This document shows, in pieces, positions 25,707-34,090 of a stretch of 64,000 nt of DNA. Positions within the stretch are counted from its first letter, which is position 1. The number at the start of each line of letters is the position of its first letter. This stretch comes from an uncultured Ferrovibrio sp. Lineage in GTDB: Bacteria > Pseudomonadota > Alphaproteobacteria > Ferrovibrionales > Ferrovibrionaceae. Made by a program: the position numbers and the translations under genes. The stretch covers positions 124,001-188,000 of the forward strand of contig NZ_CALGPC010000009.1 of assembly GCF_937960835.1 (NCBI RefSeq). The letters run 5' to 3'. The notes under the pieces were generated by a model. That model was not told where the DNA came from. It did no database searches and saw only the letters and a list, made by a program, of their open reading frames with translations.

Positions 25707-25864
25707 CGAGTAAAAAATGCTTCTAAATCAAGGCAGAGGTGACGGTACGGCAGGGTGACGCCGTTGGCTTGCCCCCCATAGTCTGGTAAGCAGACCGGGA
25801 GCGTCAAGCTTACCAGCTTGCCCCCGCCCCAAATAAAAAAGTCCAGCAACCGAGGTATCCCGCG

Positions 25865-27526
25865 ATGGAACGCGAAACGATGGAATACGACGTGGTGATC
25901 GTCGGTGCCGGGCCGGCAGGCCTGAGCGCGGCGATCCGCTTGAAGCAGCTCGCTGCCGAGCACAACCACGACGTATCGGTCTGCGTCATCGAAAAGGGCT
26001 CGGAAGTCGGCGCCCATATCCTGTCCGGCGCGGTGATCGATCCGACCGCACTGAACGAGCTGATTCCCGACTGGAAGGAAAAAGGCGCGCCGCTGAACAC
26101 GCCGGTCACCACCGACAAGTTCTGGATCCTCACCGAGGCGAACCATATCCCGATCCCGAACCTGCTGATGCCGCCGCTGATGAACAATCACGGCAACTAC
26201 ATCGTTTCGCTGGGCAATGTCTGCCGCTGGCTGGCAACCCAGGCGGAAGAACTCGGCGTTGAGATCTTTCCCGGCTTCGCCGCCGCCGAAGTGCTGTACG
26301 GCGAAAAAGGCGAAGTGGTGGGCGTCGCAACCGGCGACATGGGTATCGGCCGCAATGGCGAGAAAAAGTCCAACTACACCCCCGGTGTTGAACTGCGCGC
26401 CAAATACACCTTCATCGCCGAAGGCGTGCGCGGTTCGCTGGCCAAGGAAATCCAGCAGAAATACAACCTGCGCAACGGCGTCGATCCGCAGAAATTCGGT
26501 ATCGGCATCAAGGAACTGTGGCAGATTGATCCAGCCAAACATAAACCCGGCCTGGTGATTCATACCCAGGGCTGGCCGCTCGATTCAAAGACCGGCGGCG
26601 GCAGCTTCATGTATCACCTGGAAGACAATCAGGTGGCGGTGGGCTTCGTTATCCATCTGAATTACGAGAACCCGTACCTCTCGCCCTTTGACGAATTCCA
26701 GCGCTTCAAGACCCATCCGGATATTCGCCCCTTCTTCGAAGGCGGCAAGCGCATCGCCTATGGCGCGCGTGCCATCAACGAAGGCGGCCTGCAATCGATT
26801 CCGAAACTGACCTTCCCCGGCGGCGCGCTGATCGGCTGCTCGGCCGGTTTCGTCAACGTGCCCCGCATCAAGGGCAGCCATAATGCCATGAAGACGGGCA
26901 TGCTGGCGGCGGAAGCGGCCTTTGAGGCCCTCAAGGGTGGCGCCACCGGCGGCGACGAGCTGGTCGCCTATTCGGAAGCCTTCCGGAATTCCTGGGCTTA
27001 CAAGGACCTCTACAAGGTCCGCAATGTGAAGCCGGCGATGAAATATGGCATGTGGCTTGGCACGCTGTTCGGCGGCATTCACATGTGGTTGAACGATCTC
27101 GGCCTGGGCTTCCTGGTGCCATGGACTTCAAAGCATACTAAGGCCGACCATGAGAGCCTCAAGCTGGCCAAGGAATGCAAGCCGATTGCCTATCCCAAGC
27201 CGGATGGCAAGATCACCTTCGACAAGCTTTCATCGGTCTTCCTGTCGAACACCAACCATGAGGAAGATCAGCCGATTCACCTGCGCCTGAAGGATCCGTC
27301 AGTCCCGATCGCAAAGAACCTGCCGCTGTATGACGAGCCGGCGCAGCGCTATTGCCCGGCCGGCGTCTACGAAGTGCTGCGCGACGAGGATGGCAGCAAT
27401 CCGCGCTTCCAGATCAACGCACAGAACTGCGTCCATTGCAAAACCTGCGACATCAAGGATCCAGCGCAGAACATCAACTGGACTGTCCCGGAGGGGGGCG
27501 GCGGTCCGAATTACCCCAACATGTGA
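25865..27526 (+). CDS. Electron transfer flavoprotein-ubiquinone oxidoreductase
   Basis: ETF-QO passes electrons from ETF (fatty-acid and amino-acid dehydrogenases) to ubiquinone at the inner membrane. The 553-residue protein begins with an FAD site (YDVVIVGAGPAGLSAAIRLK). It has the family blocks GAVIDPTALNELIPDW, PNLLMPPLMNNHGNYIVSLG and GALIGCSAGFVNVPRIKGSH. The C-terminal 4Fe-4S domain is intact: Cys497 in RYCPAGVYEV, then Cys522, Cys525 and Cys528 in NCVHCKTCDIKDPAQNI. The ATG at 25865 is used; 25880 is a close alternative. The TPR lipoprotein gene begins 5 bases after its stop. No etfAB genes are in view. Confidence 0.96.
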   Translation: MERETMEYDVVIVGAGPAGLSAAIRLKQLAAEHNHDVSVCVIEKGSEVGAHILSGAVIDPTALNELIPDWKEKGAPLNTPVTTDKFWILTEANHIPIPNLLMPPLMNNHGNYIVSLGNVCRWLATQAEELGVEIFPGFAAAEVLYGEKGEVVGVATGDMGIGRNGEKKSNYTPGVELRAKYTFIAEGVRGSLAKEIQQKYNLRNGVDPQKFGIGIKELWQIDPAKHKPGLVIHTQGWPLDSKTGGGSFMYHLEDNQVAVGFVIHLNYENPYLSPFDEFQRFKTHPDIRPFFEGGKRIAYGARAINEGGLQSIPKLTFPGGALIGCSAGFVNVPRIKGSHNAMKTGMLAAEAAFEALKGGATGGDELVAYSEAFRNSWAYKDLYKVRNVKPAMKYGMWLGTLFGGIHMWLNDLGLGFLVPWTSKHTKADHESLKLAKECKPIAYPKPDGKITFDKLSSVFLSNTNHEEDQPIHLRLKDPSVPIAKNLPLYDEPAQRYCPAGVYEVLRDEDGSNPRFQINAQNCVHCKTCDIKDPAQNINWTVPEGGGGPNYPNM

Positions 27527-27531
27527 GACAT

Positions 27532-29307
27532 ATGCCGATTGACATAGCCGCCCTTGCACAGTCCTTCCGTTCGCCTACCCTGCGCCGCCGGCTGATCGCG
27601 GCGGCGCTGCTTGGGACCATCGCAGCGCCGCTGACGGCCTGCGGCGCTGGCGGTGATCGGCATCCCAGGTTCAGCACCGGCACCCATGGCGGCTATCGGA
27701 TCGCCTCGCCCTATGGGAATTTCCTGGCGGCGCGCCATGCCCGCGAGTTGAACGACAACACCGCGGCGGCGGACTACTACATGCGCGCCCTGAAGGAAGA
27801 CCCCAGCAATGCGTTGCTGGCTCAGGGCGCCTTCCTGTCGCTGCTGGCCGATGGGCGCGTGGCAGAGGCGGTGACACTGACGCCGGCCCTGCGTCAGCAC
27901 AATCCGGCTGACTACCTGCCGCGCATGACCCAGGCCGCGGCTCAGATGCTGGCGCGCGATTATGACGGTGTGCTGCAACTGGTGGCCGAAGGGCCGACCG
28001 GCGGCATTCATGCCGCCTTCAACCCGCTGCTCAGCGCCTTCGCCCATGCCGGCAAGGGTGAAGCCGATCAGGCGGTCACCAATTTGCAGAAGCTGGAACG
28101 CCATCCTCTACTGGCCGGCGTGCAGGCGCATCTCAAGCCGCTGCTGCTCGATCTGCTCAATCAGGAAGAAGCGGCCGATGCTGCCTATCGGGATGCTATC
28201 GAGGGCCGCGAGCGCGCCGGCACGCGACTAGTCGATGCCTATGCCCGTTTCCTTCAGCGGCATAACCGCTATGACGATGCGCGCCGCCTGGTCGACCAGC
28301 AACTGGTCTTCAATCCGGACAACCCCGCGCTGCTGCATGCGCGGCGGCGGCTGAACACCGCCATGCCCTCCCCGGCCGAGCCGCTGATCGGCAATGCGGT
28401 CGAAGGACTTGCAGAGGCGATGTTTGCATCGGCCTCCGCACTGGGGCGCAGCGATGGCGGCGAACTGGCCGAGCTGCATCTGCAACTGGCGTTGTTCCTG
28501 CGGCCTGATCTCGACGATGCCCGCATGCTGCTCGGCGACATCTACGAAGCGCGGGAGCGCTGGGAGCAGGCACTGGCAATGTATGCCAAGATTTCGCCAG
28601 CCTCCGCCTATGCCGAAAGCGCGCAATTGCGCAGCGCCTGGTGCATCAACGAACTCGGCCGCACCGACGAGGCAGTGAAGATCCTGCGCAACATGGCCAA
28701 GGCCGATCCCACAAGCCCGCGCCCCCTGCTAACCCTGGCCGACATGCACCGGCAGATGGAGCGCTGGAGCGAGTCTGCGCAGGAATACACTGCGGCGCTA
28801 GAGCGTATCCAGACGATCGAGCCACGTCATTGGACGATCTTTTTCGGCCGCGGCGTGGCTTATGAACGCGCCAAGAAATGGGATCTGGCTGAAGCCGATA
28901 TGCTGAAGGCGCTGGAGCTGCTGCCCGATCAGCCGCTGGTGCTCAATTATCTTGGTTATTTCTGGGTCGATCAGAATCGCAATCTGGATCGTGCCACCAA
29001 GATGATCGAGCGTGCCGTCGCCCTGCGGCCCAATGATGGCGCCATCGTCGATAGCCTGGGCTGGGCGCTGTATCGCCAGGGCCGCTATGAGGAGGCCGTC
29101 GTCCAGCTTGAACGCGCGGTGGAGCTGAAAGGCGGCGATGCCGTCATCACCGATCATCTGGGCGATGCCTATTGGCGCGTCGGACGCCAGGAAGAAGCCC
29201 GCTTCCAGTGGCGCCGCGCGCTCGGCTTGAAGCCGGAGCAGGACTTGGCGCTGCAAATCCAGCGCAAGCTGGATCACGGCCTCGATCCGGTCGCCACCAA
29301 GAACTGA
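27532..29307 (+). CDS. TPR-repeat lipoprotein
   Basis: A 591-residue protein with a lipoprotein signal: hydrophobic core LIAAALLGTIAAPLTAC with lipobox LTAC at Cys37. At least eight tetratricopeptide repeats follow. The clearest are late, for example LNYLGYFWVDQNRNLDRATK and DSLGWALYRQGRYEEAVVQL. The TPR superhelix is a protein-binding scaffold, and the likely place is the periplasmic face of a membrane. The ATG at 27532 is chosen because the signal peptide starts there; upstream in-frame codons belong to the ETF-QO gene in another frame. It shares an operon with ETF-QO and ispE. This ETF-QO, TPR protein, ispE order recurs in related genomes, but partner and function are unknown. Confidence 0.88.
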   Translation: MPIDIAALAQSFRSPTLRRRLIAAALLGTIAAPLTACGAGGDRHPRFSTGTHGGYRIASPYGNFLAARHARELNDNTAAADYYMRALKEDPSNALLAQGAFLSLLADGRVAEAVTLTPALRQHNPADYLPRMTQAAAQMLARDYDGVLQLVAEGPTGGIHAAFNPLLSAFAHAGKGEADQAVTNLQKLERHPLLAGVQAHLKPLLLDLLNQEEAADAAYRDAIEGRERAGTRLVDAYARFLQRHNRYDDARRLVDQQLVFNPDNPALLHARRRLNTAMPSPAEPLIGNAVEGLAEAMFASASALGRSDGGELAELHLQLALFLRPDLDDARMLLGDIYEARERWEQALAMYAKISPASAYAESAQLRSAWCINELGRTDEAVKILRNMAKADPTSPRPLLTLADMHRQMERWSESAQEYTAALERIQTIEPRHWTIFFGRGVAYERAKKWDLAEADMLKALELLPDQPLVLNYLGYFWVDQNRNLDRATKMIERAVALRPNDGAIVDSLGWALYRQGRYEEAVVQLERAVELKGGDAVITDHLGDAYWRVGRQEEARFQWRRALGLKPEQDLALQIQRKLDHGLDPVATKN

Positions 29308-29323
29308 AATACGGACGCACGAC

Positions 29324-30223
29324 ATGAGCGGAACGGGCCTCAGCCGGCTGGCACCGGCAAAGATCAACCTGTTCCTCCACATCACCGGCCGCCGTCCGGC
29401 GAATGCCGAGCTTGGCGGCTATCATGAACTGGAAAGCCTAGTCGTCTTCGCGCAGGACGCCGCGGCCTGCGATCGCTTGACCGTGGAGCCGGATGAAAAT
29501 CTGTCCTTGACCCTGGATGGCCCGCAGGCCGCTGCACTGGATCAAGCCGGCGATGACAATCTGGTGCTGCGCGCCGCCAGACTGCTGCAGCCAATGAATC
29601 TGGGCAGCGGCACCGGCAAAGGCGCTGCGCTGCGCCTGACCAAAACCTTGCCGGTGGCATCCGGGATTGGCGGCGGTTCGGCCGATGCGGCGGCGACGCT
29701 GCATGCCTTGCGCGCCTTGTGGCAGATCGAGATCGACGATGACACTTTGGCCCAGGCAGCTCTGAAGCTGGGCGCCGATGTTCCGGTCTGCCTGCATGGC
29801 AAGGCCGTGATAATGAGCGGCATTGGTGAAGTCATGACACCCCTGCCTGCCCTGCCGCCGATCTGGCTGGTGCTGGTCAATCCCGGCATCGCGCTGTCCA
29901 CGAAAGAGGTCTTCGCCGCACTGGCTGGCCGCTTCGGCCCGCCCATGCCGCTGCAGCGGAAGGCCGGCAGCGCTGCCGATCTCGCCATCCTGCTGCGCGA
30001 GCGGCGTAATGACCTGGAGGCGCCCGCGCGCTTCCTGGCCCCGGAGATCGATCCCGTACTATCGGCACTGAAGGCACAAGCCGGTTGCCTTTTGAGCCGT
30101 CTGTCGGGCTCCGGCGCTACCTGCTTCGGTCTATTCGCCAGCCAGCGCGAGGCAGAGTTCGCGGCTCGCAACATCTCCCGCGCCTACCCAAAATGGTGGG
30201 TGGCCGCAACGGCGGCCGGCTGA
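29324..30223 (+). CDS. ispE: 4-diphosphocytidyl-2-C-methyl-D-erythritol kinase
   Basis: Phosphorylates CDP-methylerythritol in the MEP pathway of isoprenoid synthesis. The 299-residue protein has the GHMP kinase pattern: LAPAKINLFLHITGRR at the N-terminus with GYHELESLVVF nearby, the ATP loop LPVASGIGGGSADAAATL, and LSRLSGSGATCFGLF at the C-terminus. The length is normal. The ATG at 29324 lies 16 bases after the TPR lipoprotein gene, so it is probably cotranscribed. Confidence 0.96.
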   Translation: MSGTGLSRLAPAKINLFLHITGRRPANAELGGYHELESLVVFAQDAAACDRLTVEPDENLSLTLDGPQAAALDQAGDDNLVLRAARLLQPMNLGSGTGKGAALRLTKTLPVASGIGGGSADAAATLHALRALWQIEIDDDTLAQAALKLGADVPVCLHGKAVIMSGIGEVMTPLPALPPIWLVLVNPGIALSTKEVFAALAGRFGPPMPLQRKAGSAADLAILLRERRNDLEAPARFLAPEIDPVLSALKAQAGCLLSRLSGSGATCFGLFASQREAEFAARNISRAYPKWWVAATAAG

Positions 30224-30336
30224 TCATCGCCAAATCAAAAAAATTGTCGCAGCCCGTTTCAGACGCGTGAGCCGCGCAGGAAAGCGGCGGCGCAGGCGTA
30301 ATATCTTTCAGGCCCGTCTGCTCCGAGCTGCACGCC

Positions 30337-30753
30337 ATGTCTGGTAAATCCGATATCCTCGTCTTCTTTCTCTTTCTCACCGCGACTCTGGTCCTCGCCA
30401 TGCTGGTCAGTCCCGGCGGCAAGGCCTGGGCCGGCGAAAAACTGAGTATGCATGCCCATGGCGGACCGCCGCATCACTGGCATCATCCGCCCCCGCCGCG
30501 TCGTCCGCACCACCATCGTCCCCCGCATGCCACCGTGGTCTTTGTCGAGCCGCGGCCCGCCGTGGTGGTCGCACCTTCGTCGCCGGCTCTAGCGCCGGAC
30601 GTCGTCGCTGCTGCCTCGGCGGAGGCAGCAGCCCAGCCCTATTGTCGCGAATACCAGGGTAGCGTGACGATCGGCGGCAAACCGCAGGTCAGCTATGGCA
30701 CCGCCTGCCTGCAACCCGATGGCAGCTGGAAAATCGTCAGCCAAAATCCCTGA
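30337..30753 (+). CDS. Hypothetical secreted His/Pro-rich protein with C-terminal YCREYQ domain
   Basis: A 138-residue protein. A signal peptide spans about 1-32 (FFLFLTATLVLAMLVSP, cleaved after AWA). A His/Pro-rich stretch at about 40-63 (GGPPHHWHHPPPPRRPHHHR) could bind metal ions. A C-terminal block follows, QPYCREYQGSVTIGGKPQ then SYGTACLQPDGSWKIV, which recurs in the protein at 38876-39358. This block resembles the tail of rickettsial 17-kDa surface antigen-like proteins. It stands alone between ispE and tRNA-Gln. Function unknown. Confidence 0.8.
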   Translation: MSGKSDILVFFLFLTATLVLAMLVSPGGKAWAGEKLSMHAHGGPPHHWHHPPPPRRPHHHRPPHATVVFVEPRPAVVVAPSSPALAPDVVAAASAEAAAQPYCREYQGSVTIGGKPQVSYGTACLQPDGSWKIVSQNP

Positions 30754-30852
30754 AAACCACGCCTCAAAGCCCGGGCTAAAGGCTGGAAATTACTGCCGGG
30801 TCCGACTATCTTCCGGCCGCCGATCGACGGCCGGTTTCGGCCGACGGCTTGC

Positions 30853-30927
30853 TGGGGCGTAGCCAAGCGGTAAGGCAGCGGTTTTTGGTACCGCCATTCC
30901 CAGGTTCGAATCCTGGCGCCCCAGCCA
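30853..30927 (+). tRNA. tRNA-Gln (TTG anticodon)
   Basis: A 75-base cloverleaf with encoded CCA. The acceptor is TGGGGCG/CGCCCCA, the D arm GCC...GGC, and the anticodon stem GCGGT/ACCGC holds the loop TTTTGGT with anticodon TTG. The T arm is CCAGG-TTCGAAT-CCTGG and the discriminator is G. The U1-A72 start and G discriminator agree with tRNA-Gln. A GC-rich palindrome (30813-30834) lies before it. Confidence 0.95.
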
Positions 30928-30986
30928 ACTCCTCCCACTGGAGCGACAAAGGGCGTCAGGGCTTTCTCACACGGGCAAGGCTCGCG

Positions 30987-31367
30987 TTACTGGTTTTCGG
31001 GCTTATCCGAAGGACGCGCCGACTGATATCGGGGCGGCACTATATCGCTTCCCTCCAGCCGGTCACGGAACAGCGCCGCTCGCGCCAGCAGCATCAGGGT
31101 GACCGGTGTCGTCACGACCATCAGGACCGTGATCAGCAACTCGTGGATGACGAAGCGCTGCTGCGTGACTGAATGAAACACCATGGAAGCGATAAGAATG
31201 CTGCCAATGCCGAGCGTCGTGCCCAGCGTCGGCGCATGGATCCGGTCGTAGAAGTTCTTCAGCCGCAGCAGGCCGAAAGAACCGATCAGCGCCAAACCGG
31301 CGCCCACGATCAGCAGGAAAGCCGTCAGTAGCGCGGCCCAGTCTGGTAAATCGACCGCCTGCGTCAT
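30987..31367 (-). CDS. mnhG: Na+/H+ antiporter subunit G (MnhG/MrpG/PhaG)
   Basis: The last subunit of the Mrp complex, 126 residues with three helices. The family pattern is GSFGLLRLKNFYDRIHAPTL, followed by GIGSILIASMVFHS and a hydrophobic third helix. The ATG at 31367 overlaps the mnhF stop by 4 bases (ATGA). An upstream reading from 31709 is in another gene. No terminator is visible after its stop; the convergent tRNA-Gln ends 59 bases away. Confidence 0.93.
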   Translation of the reverse strand: MTQAVDLPDWAALLTAFLLIVGAGLALIGSFGLLRLKNFYDRIHAPTLGTTLGIGSILIASMVFHSVTQQRFVIHELLITVLMVVTTPVTLMLLARAALFRDRLEGSDIVPPRYQSARPSDKPENQ

Positions 31368-31645
31368 TCGATGATCTCCCCGCGCATCAGAAACTTGGCC
31401 AGTGCCGCTGTTGCCACGAAGCCTAGCAGGGCAATCACCAGCGCCGCCTCGAAATAGACGGTGCTTCCTGTGCGTATGCCGAAGACCAGCAGCAGCATTG
31501 CTGCATTCACATAGAGCGTATCGAGCCCCAGCACCCTGTCCTGCGCGCGCGGTCCGCGCAGGATGCGCAACGCTGCGCAAAGCATGGCGAGGCCTAGCAG
31601 GCCTTGCGCCACAAGGATAGACCAGGACAGCAGCGTCATGATCAT
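31364..31645 (-). CDS. mnhF: Na+/H+ antiporter subunit F (MnhF/MrpF/PhaF)
   Basis: A 93-residue, three-helix protein with the MrpF pattern ALRILRGPRAQDRVLGLDTL, followed by the third helix LVIALLGFVATAALAKFLMR. Required for a working Mrp complex in studied species. It overlaps both neighbours by 4 bases (start at 31645 with mnhE; stop at 31364 with mnhG). Confidence 0.93.
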   Translation of the reverse strand: MIMTLLSWSILVAQGLLGLAMLCAALRILRGPRAQDRVLGLDTLYVNAAMLLLVFGIRTGSTVYFEAALVIALLGFVATAALAKFLMRGEIIE

Positions 31646-32130
31646 GAGAAAATCTCCATGAGCCGGCTTTCGTAGCGCTCCTTGATAATTTTAACCCACT
31701 CCTCTTCATCGATCAGATCGAGGACGTGCAGCAGCATCGTGTTGTCTACTGAATCATATTCCACCCAGAGGGTGCCCGGAGTAGCCGTAATGATGCAGGC
31801 AAGCGCCGCAAGGCTATAGGGATTGCGCGTATCGAGCGGAATGCGGACAAAGCCCGAGCGCCGATCCCGTTTGTTCGAGGACAGGATGATCCGCGCAACG
31901 GCGTTGTTGGAGCGGACGATTTCAACCAGCACGGCGAAAGCCAGCCGGATCGCCGCCAACGGCCGGCGCAGAATGGTCCGCGGCACCTCCAGAGAGACCA
32001 TGATCCAGGAGATCACGACGGCGACGATGGCACCGAAAACAACTGCTCCTGGGCTGACGCTTTCGTTCAGCAGCAGCCAGGCTAGCAGCAGAATGGCCGC
32101 GAAAAACGGGTATGGCAGAATGCGTTTCAT
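31642..32130 (-). CDS. mnhE: Na+/H+ antiporter subunit E (MnhE/MrpE/PhaE-antiporter)
   Basis: A 162-residue protein with an N-terminal hydrophobic half (about 1-50) and a conserved cytoplasmic half. Family blocks are LRRPLAAIRLAFAVLVEIVR, LDTRNPYSLAALACIITATP and GTLWVEYDS. The ATG at 32130 overlaps the mnhD stop by 4 bases; a longer reading from 32529 would overlap mnhD by 400 bases and is not conserved. This is the antiporter subunit, not the PHA-synthase PhaE. Confidence 0.92.
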   Translation of the reverse strand: MKRILPYPFFAAILLLAWLLLNESVSPGAVVFGAIVAVVISWIMVSLEVPRTILRRPLAAIRLAFAVLVEIVRSNNAVARIILSSNKRDRRSGFVRIPLDTRNPYSLAALACIITATPGTLWVEYDSVDNTMLLHVLDLIDEEEWVKIIKERYESRLMEIFS

Positions 32131-33746
32131 TGCCCCGCCCCCCAATCGACGGCCTCGGGAATCTCTCCAAGCACGTCGCGGATATAGCCTTGCGGATCGT
32201 GCAGCGCATGGGCGGCGGCCTGCATATATTCCATGGCAGAATCCGCCTGAACAGTTAGCGCCACGGATAAACCTAGCAGCACCGCGATCGGAATGATCTC
32301 GTTGAGGCGGACCGAGGGCACCGTCTCGGCAGGCGCTGTCCAGAACACGTTGATTCCGGCGCGCCCCACGGCGATCAGCGTCACCAGGCTGGAGATCAGA
32401 ATGGCGACGAGCAGAGTCCAGGAGGCAGCAGACATGCCGGCTTCCTCTGCCTCGAACAGCGGCGCGAGGATCGCGAACTTGCCAAGGAAGCCGGACAGCG
32501 GCGGTAACCCGGCCAGCAGCAACCCGCAAGCCAGGAAGCTTGAGCCCAGGATAGCGATGCCGGCCGGAATGGCGACGCCGACCTCATCCTGTCCTTCCTC
32601 CTCTTCCGCCTCTCCGCCATAGGCTTCGCGGGTCACCGCAAGCACATCGGCGCCAAGTTCGCGATCGCGGTTCACCAGTTCGATCAAAAGGAAGAAGGCG
32701 GCAATGCCAAGCACAGAGCTGACCAGATAGAACAGCGCGCCCCCGACGACCTCAACATGACCGGTGCCCACCGCCGCCAGAAGCGTACCCGAGGAGACCA
32801 AAACGCTGGCGCCTGCGAGCCGCGTCATACTCTGCGTTGCAAGAACAGCGATCGAGCCGAAGACGATGGTCAGGATGCCGCCGATCATCAGCCAATAGCT
32901 GCCGAAACCGGCCGACTCTCCGGCATCGTCGCCGAACAGCATGAGCCACAGTCGCAGAATGACGTAGACACCAACCTTGCTCAGGACCGACAGAATGGCG
33001 GCAGCCGGCGGACTCGCTGCGGCATAGGTGTTTGGCAGCCACAGACCCAGCGGCCACATCGCCGCCTTGATGAGGAAGGCAATACCCAGGATGGCCGCTC
33101 CGGCCTCAAGCAGGCCGCGATCCGCGCCCGGAATCGTGGCGACGCGGCCGGCAAGCTCGGCCATATTGAGGGTGCCCGCGATGCCATAGATGGTGCTGAC
33201 GCCAACCAGGAAAACGAGCGAGGCGACCAGATTAATGACAATGTAATGCAGTCCGGCTTTGACGCGCCCGATGCCCGAGCCATGCAATGCAAGGCCGTAG
33301 GATGCTGCCAGAAGAACCTCAAAAAAGACGAACAGGTTAAACAGATCGCCGGTCAGGAAGGCGCCGTTCAGTCCCATCAACTGGAACTGCAGCAGCGGAT
33401 GGAAATGAGCGCCACGTCGGTCCCAGCGCGTCACTGCATAGGTCAATGCCGCCATGCCCAGAATGCCGGTCAATGTCAGCATCACTGCTGCCAGCCGGTC
33501 CAGCACCAGTACGATGGCAATGGGTGTTGGCCAGTCGCCGAGGCGGTAGACGTGCACCGCGGGACCATTCGCGTCTCCTGCTTTGACCAGGAGCGCCACG
33601 GCGACGACGAGCATCAAGACGGCAGAGAGCAGGCTCAGTCCAGCCTCGACCAGACGCTGCCGTTCGCCGAGGATAACCGTTATGGCGCCGGCGATCAGCG
33701 GGATCAGGATCGGCGCAATGATGAGATGATCCGACCAGCTGCTCAT
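32127..33746 (-). CDS. mnhD: Na+/H+ antiporter subunit D (MnhD/MrpD/PhaD)
   Basis: A 539-residue, 14-helix member of the complex I NuoL/M/N family, likely part of the ion path. Visible blocks: LTYAVTRWDRRGAHFHPLLQ, the Glu-bearing GDLFNLFVFFEVLLAASYGL, and WLPNTYAAASPPAAAILSVL with the Lys of helix 7 region (IKAAMWPLGLW). An acidic loop EAYGGEAEEEEGQDE near 385 is unusual in composition. It overlaps mnhC by 4 bases and mnhE by 4 bases. Confidence 0.95.
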   Translation of the reverse strand: MSSWSDHLIIAPILIPLIAGAITVILGERQRLVEAGLSLLSAVLMLVVAVALLVKAGDANGPAVHVYRLGDWPTPIAIVLVLDRLAAVMLTLTGILGMAALTYAVTRWDRRGAHFHPLLQFQLMGLNGAFLTGDLFNLFVFFEVLLAASYGLALHGSGIGRVKAGLHYIVINLVASLVFLVGVSTIYGIAGTLNMAELAGRVATIPGADRGLLEAGAAILGIAFLIKAAMWPLGLWLPNTYAAASPPAAAILSVLSKVGVYVILRLWLMLFGDDAGESAGFGSYWLMIGGILTIVFGSIAVLATQSMTRLAGASVLVSSGTLLAAVGTGHVEVVGGALFYLVSSVLGIAAFFLLIELVNRDRELGADVLAVTREAYGGEAEEEEGQDEVGVAIPAGIAILGSSFLACGLLLAGLPPLSGFLGKFAILAPLFEAEEAGMSAASWTLLVAILISSLVTLIAVGRAGINVFWTAPAETVPSVRLNEIIPIAVLLGLSVALTVQADSAMEYMQAAAHALHDPQGYIRDVLGEIPEAVDWGAGQ

Positions 33747-34090
33747 GACTTGCCCTCGCGGCCGTCAACATGGTCGGTTCCAGTCAAGCCACGCGAGGCA
33801 AGCAGCACGACAAGGAAAAGCGCCGTCGTGGCAAAGCCGATGACGATCGCAGTAAGGACGAGCGCCTGCGGCAGAGGGTCGGCGTAATCGGCCAGATTGC
33901 CCGCAGTTCCAGGCTCAAGAATCGGCGCCGCCCCGGTGCGCAACCCGCCCGTCGAGAAGATGAAGAGATTCACTGCGTAGGACAGCAGCGACAGCCCCAT
34001 AATCACCTGGAAGGTGCGCGGCCGCAGCAGCAGCCAGACGCCTGATCCCGTGAGGATGCCGATGGCAATGGCGATGATCGCTTCCATCAC
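33743..34090 (-). CDS. mnhC: Na+/H+ antiporter subunit C (MnhC/MrpC/PhaC-antiporter)
   Basis: A 115-residue NuoK-like protein with three helices: AIAIGILTGSGVWLLLRPRT, MGLSLLSYAVNLFIFSTGGL and LPQALVLTAIVIGFATTALF. The DPLPQALVLTAIVI block is diagnostic. The start overlaps the mnhA stop by 4 bases (34087-34090), and the stop overlaps the mnhD start (33743-33746). Confidence 0.95.
   Translation of the reverse strand: MMEAIIAIAIGILTGSGVWLLLRPRTFQVIMGLSLLSYAVNLFIFSTGGLRTGAAPILEPGTAGNLADYADPLPQALVLTAIVIGFATTALFLVVLLASRGLTGTDHVDGREGKS

Noticed and set aside
30813..30834. Palindrome before tRNA-Gln as a terminator
   Set aside because: Only a short TTT follows, so it is not a convincing terminator; it may be a random GC-rich palindrome.
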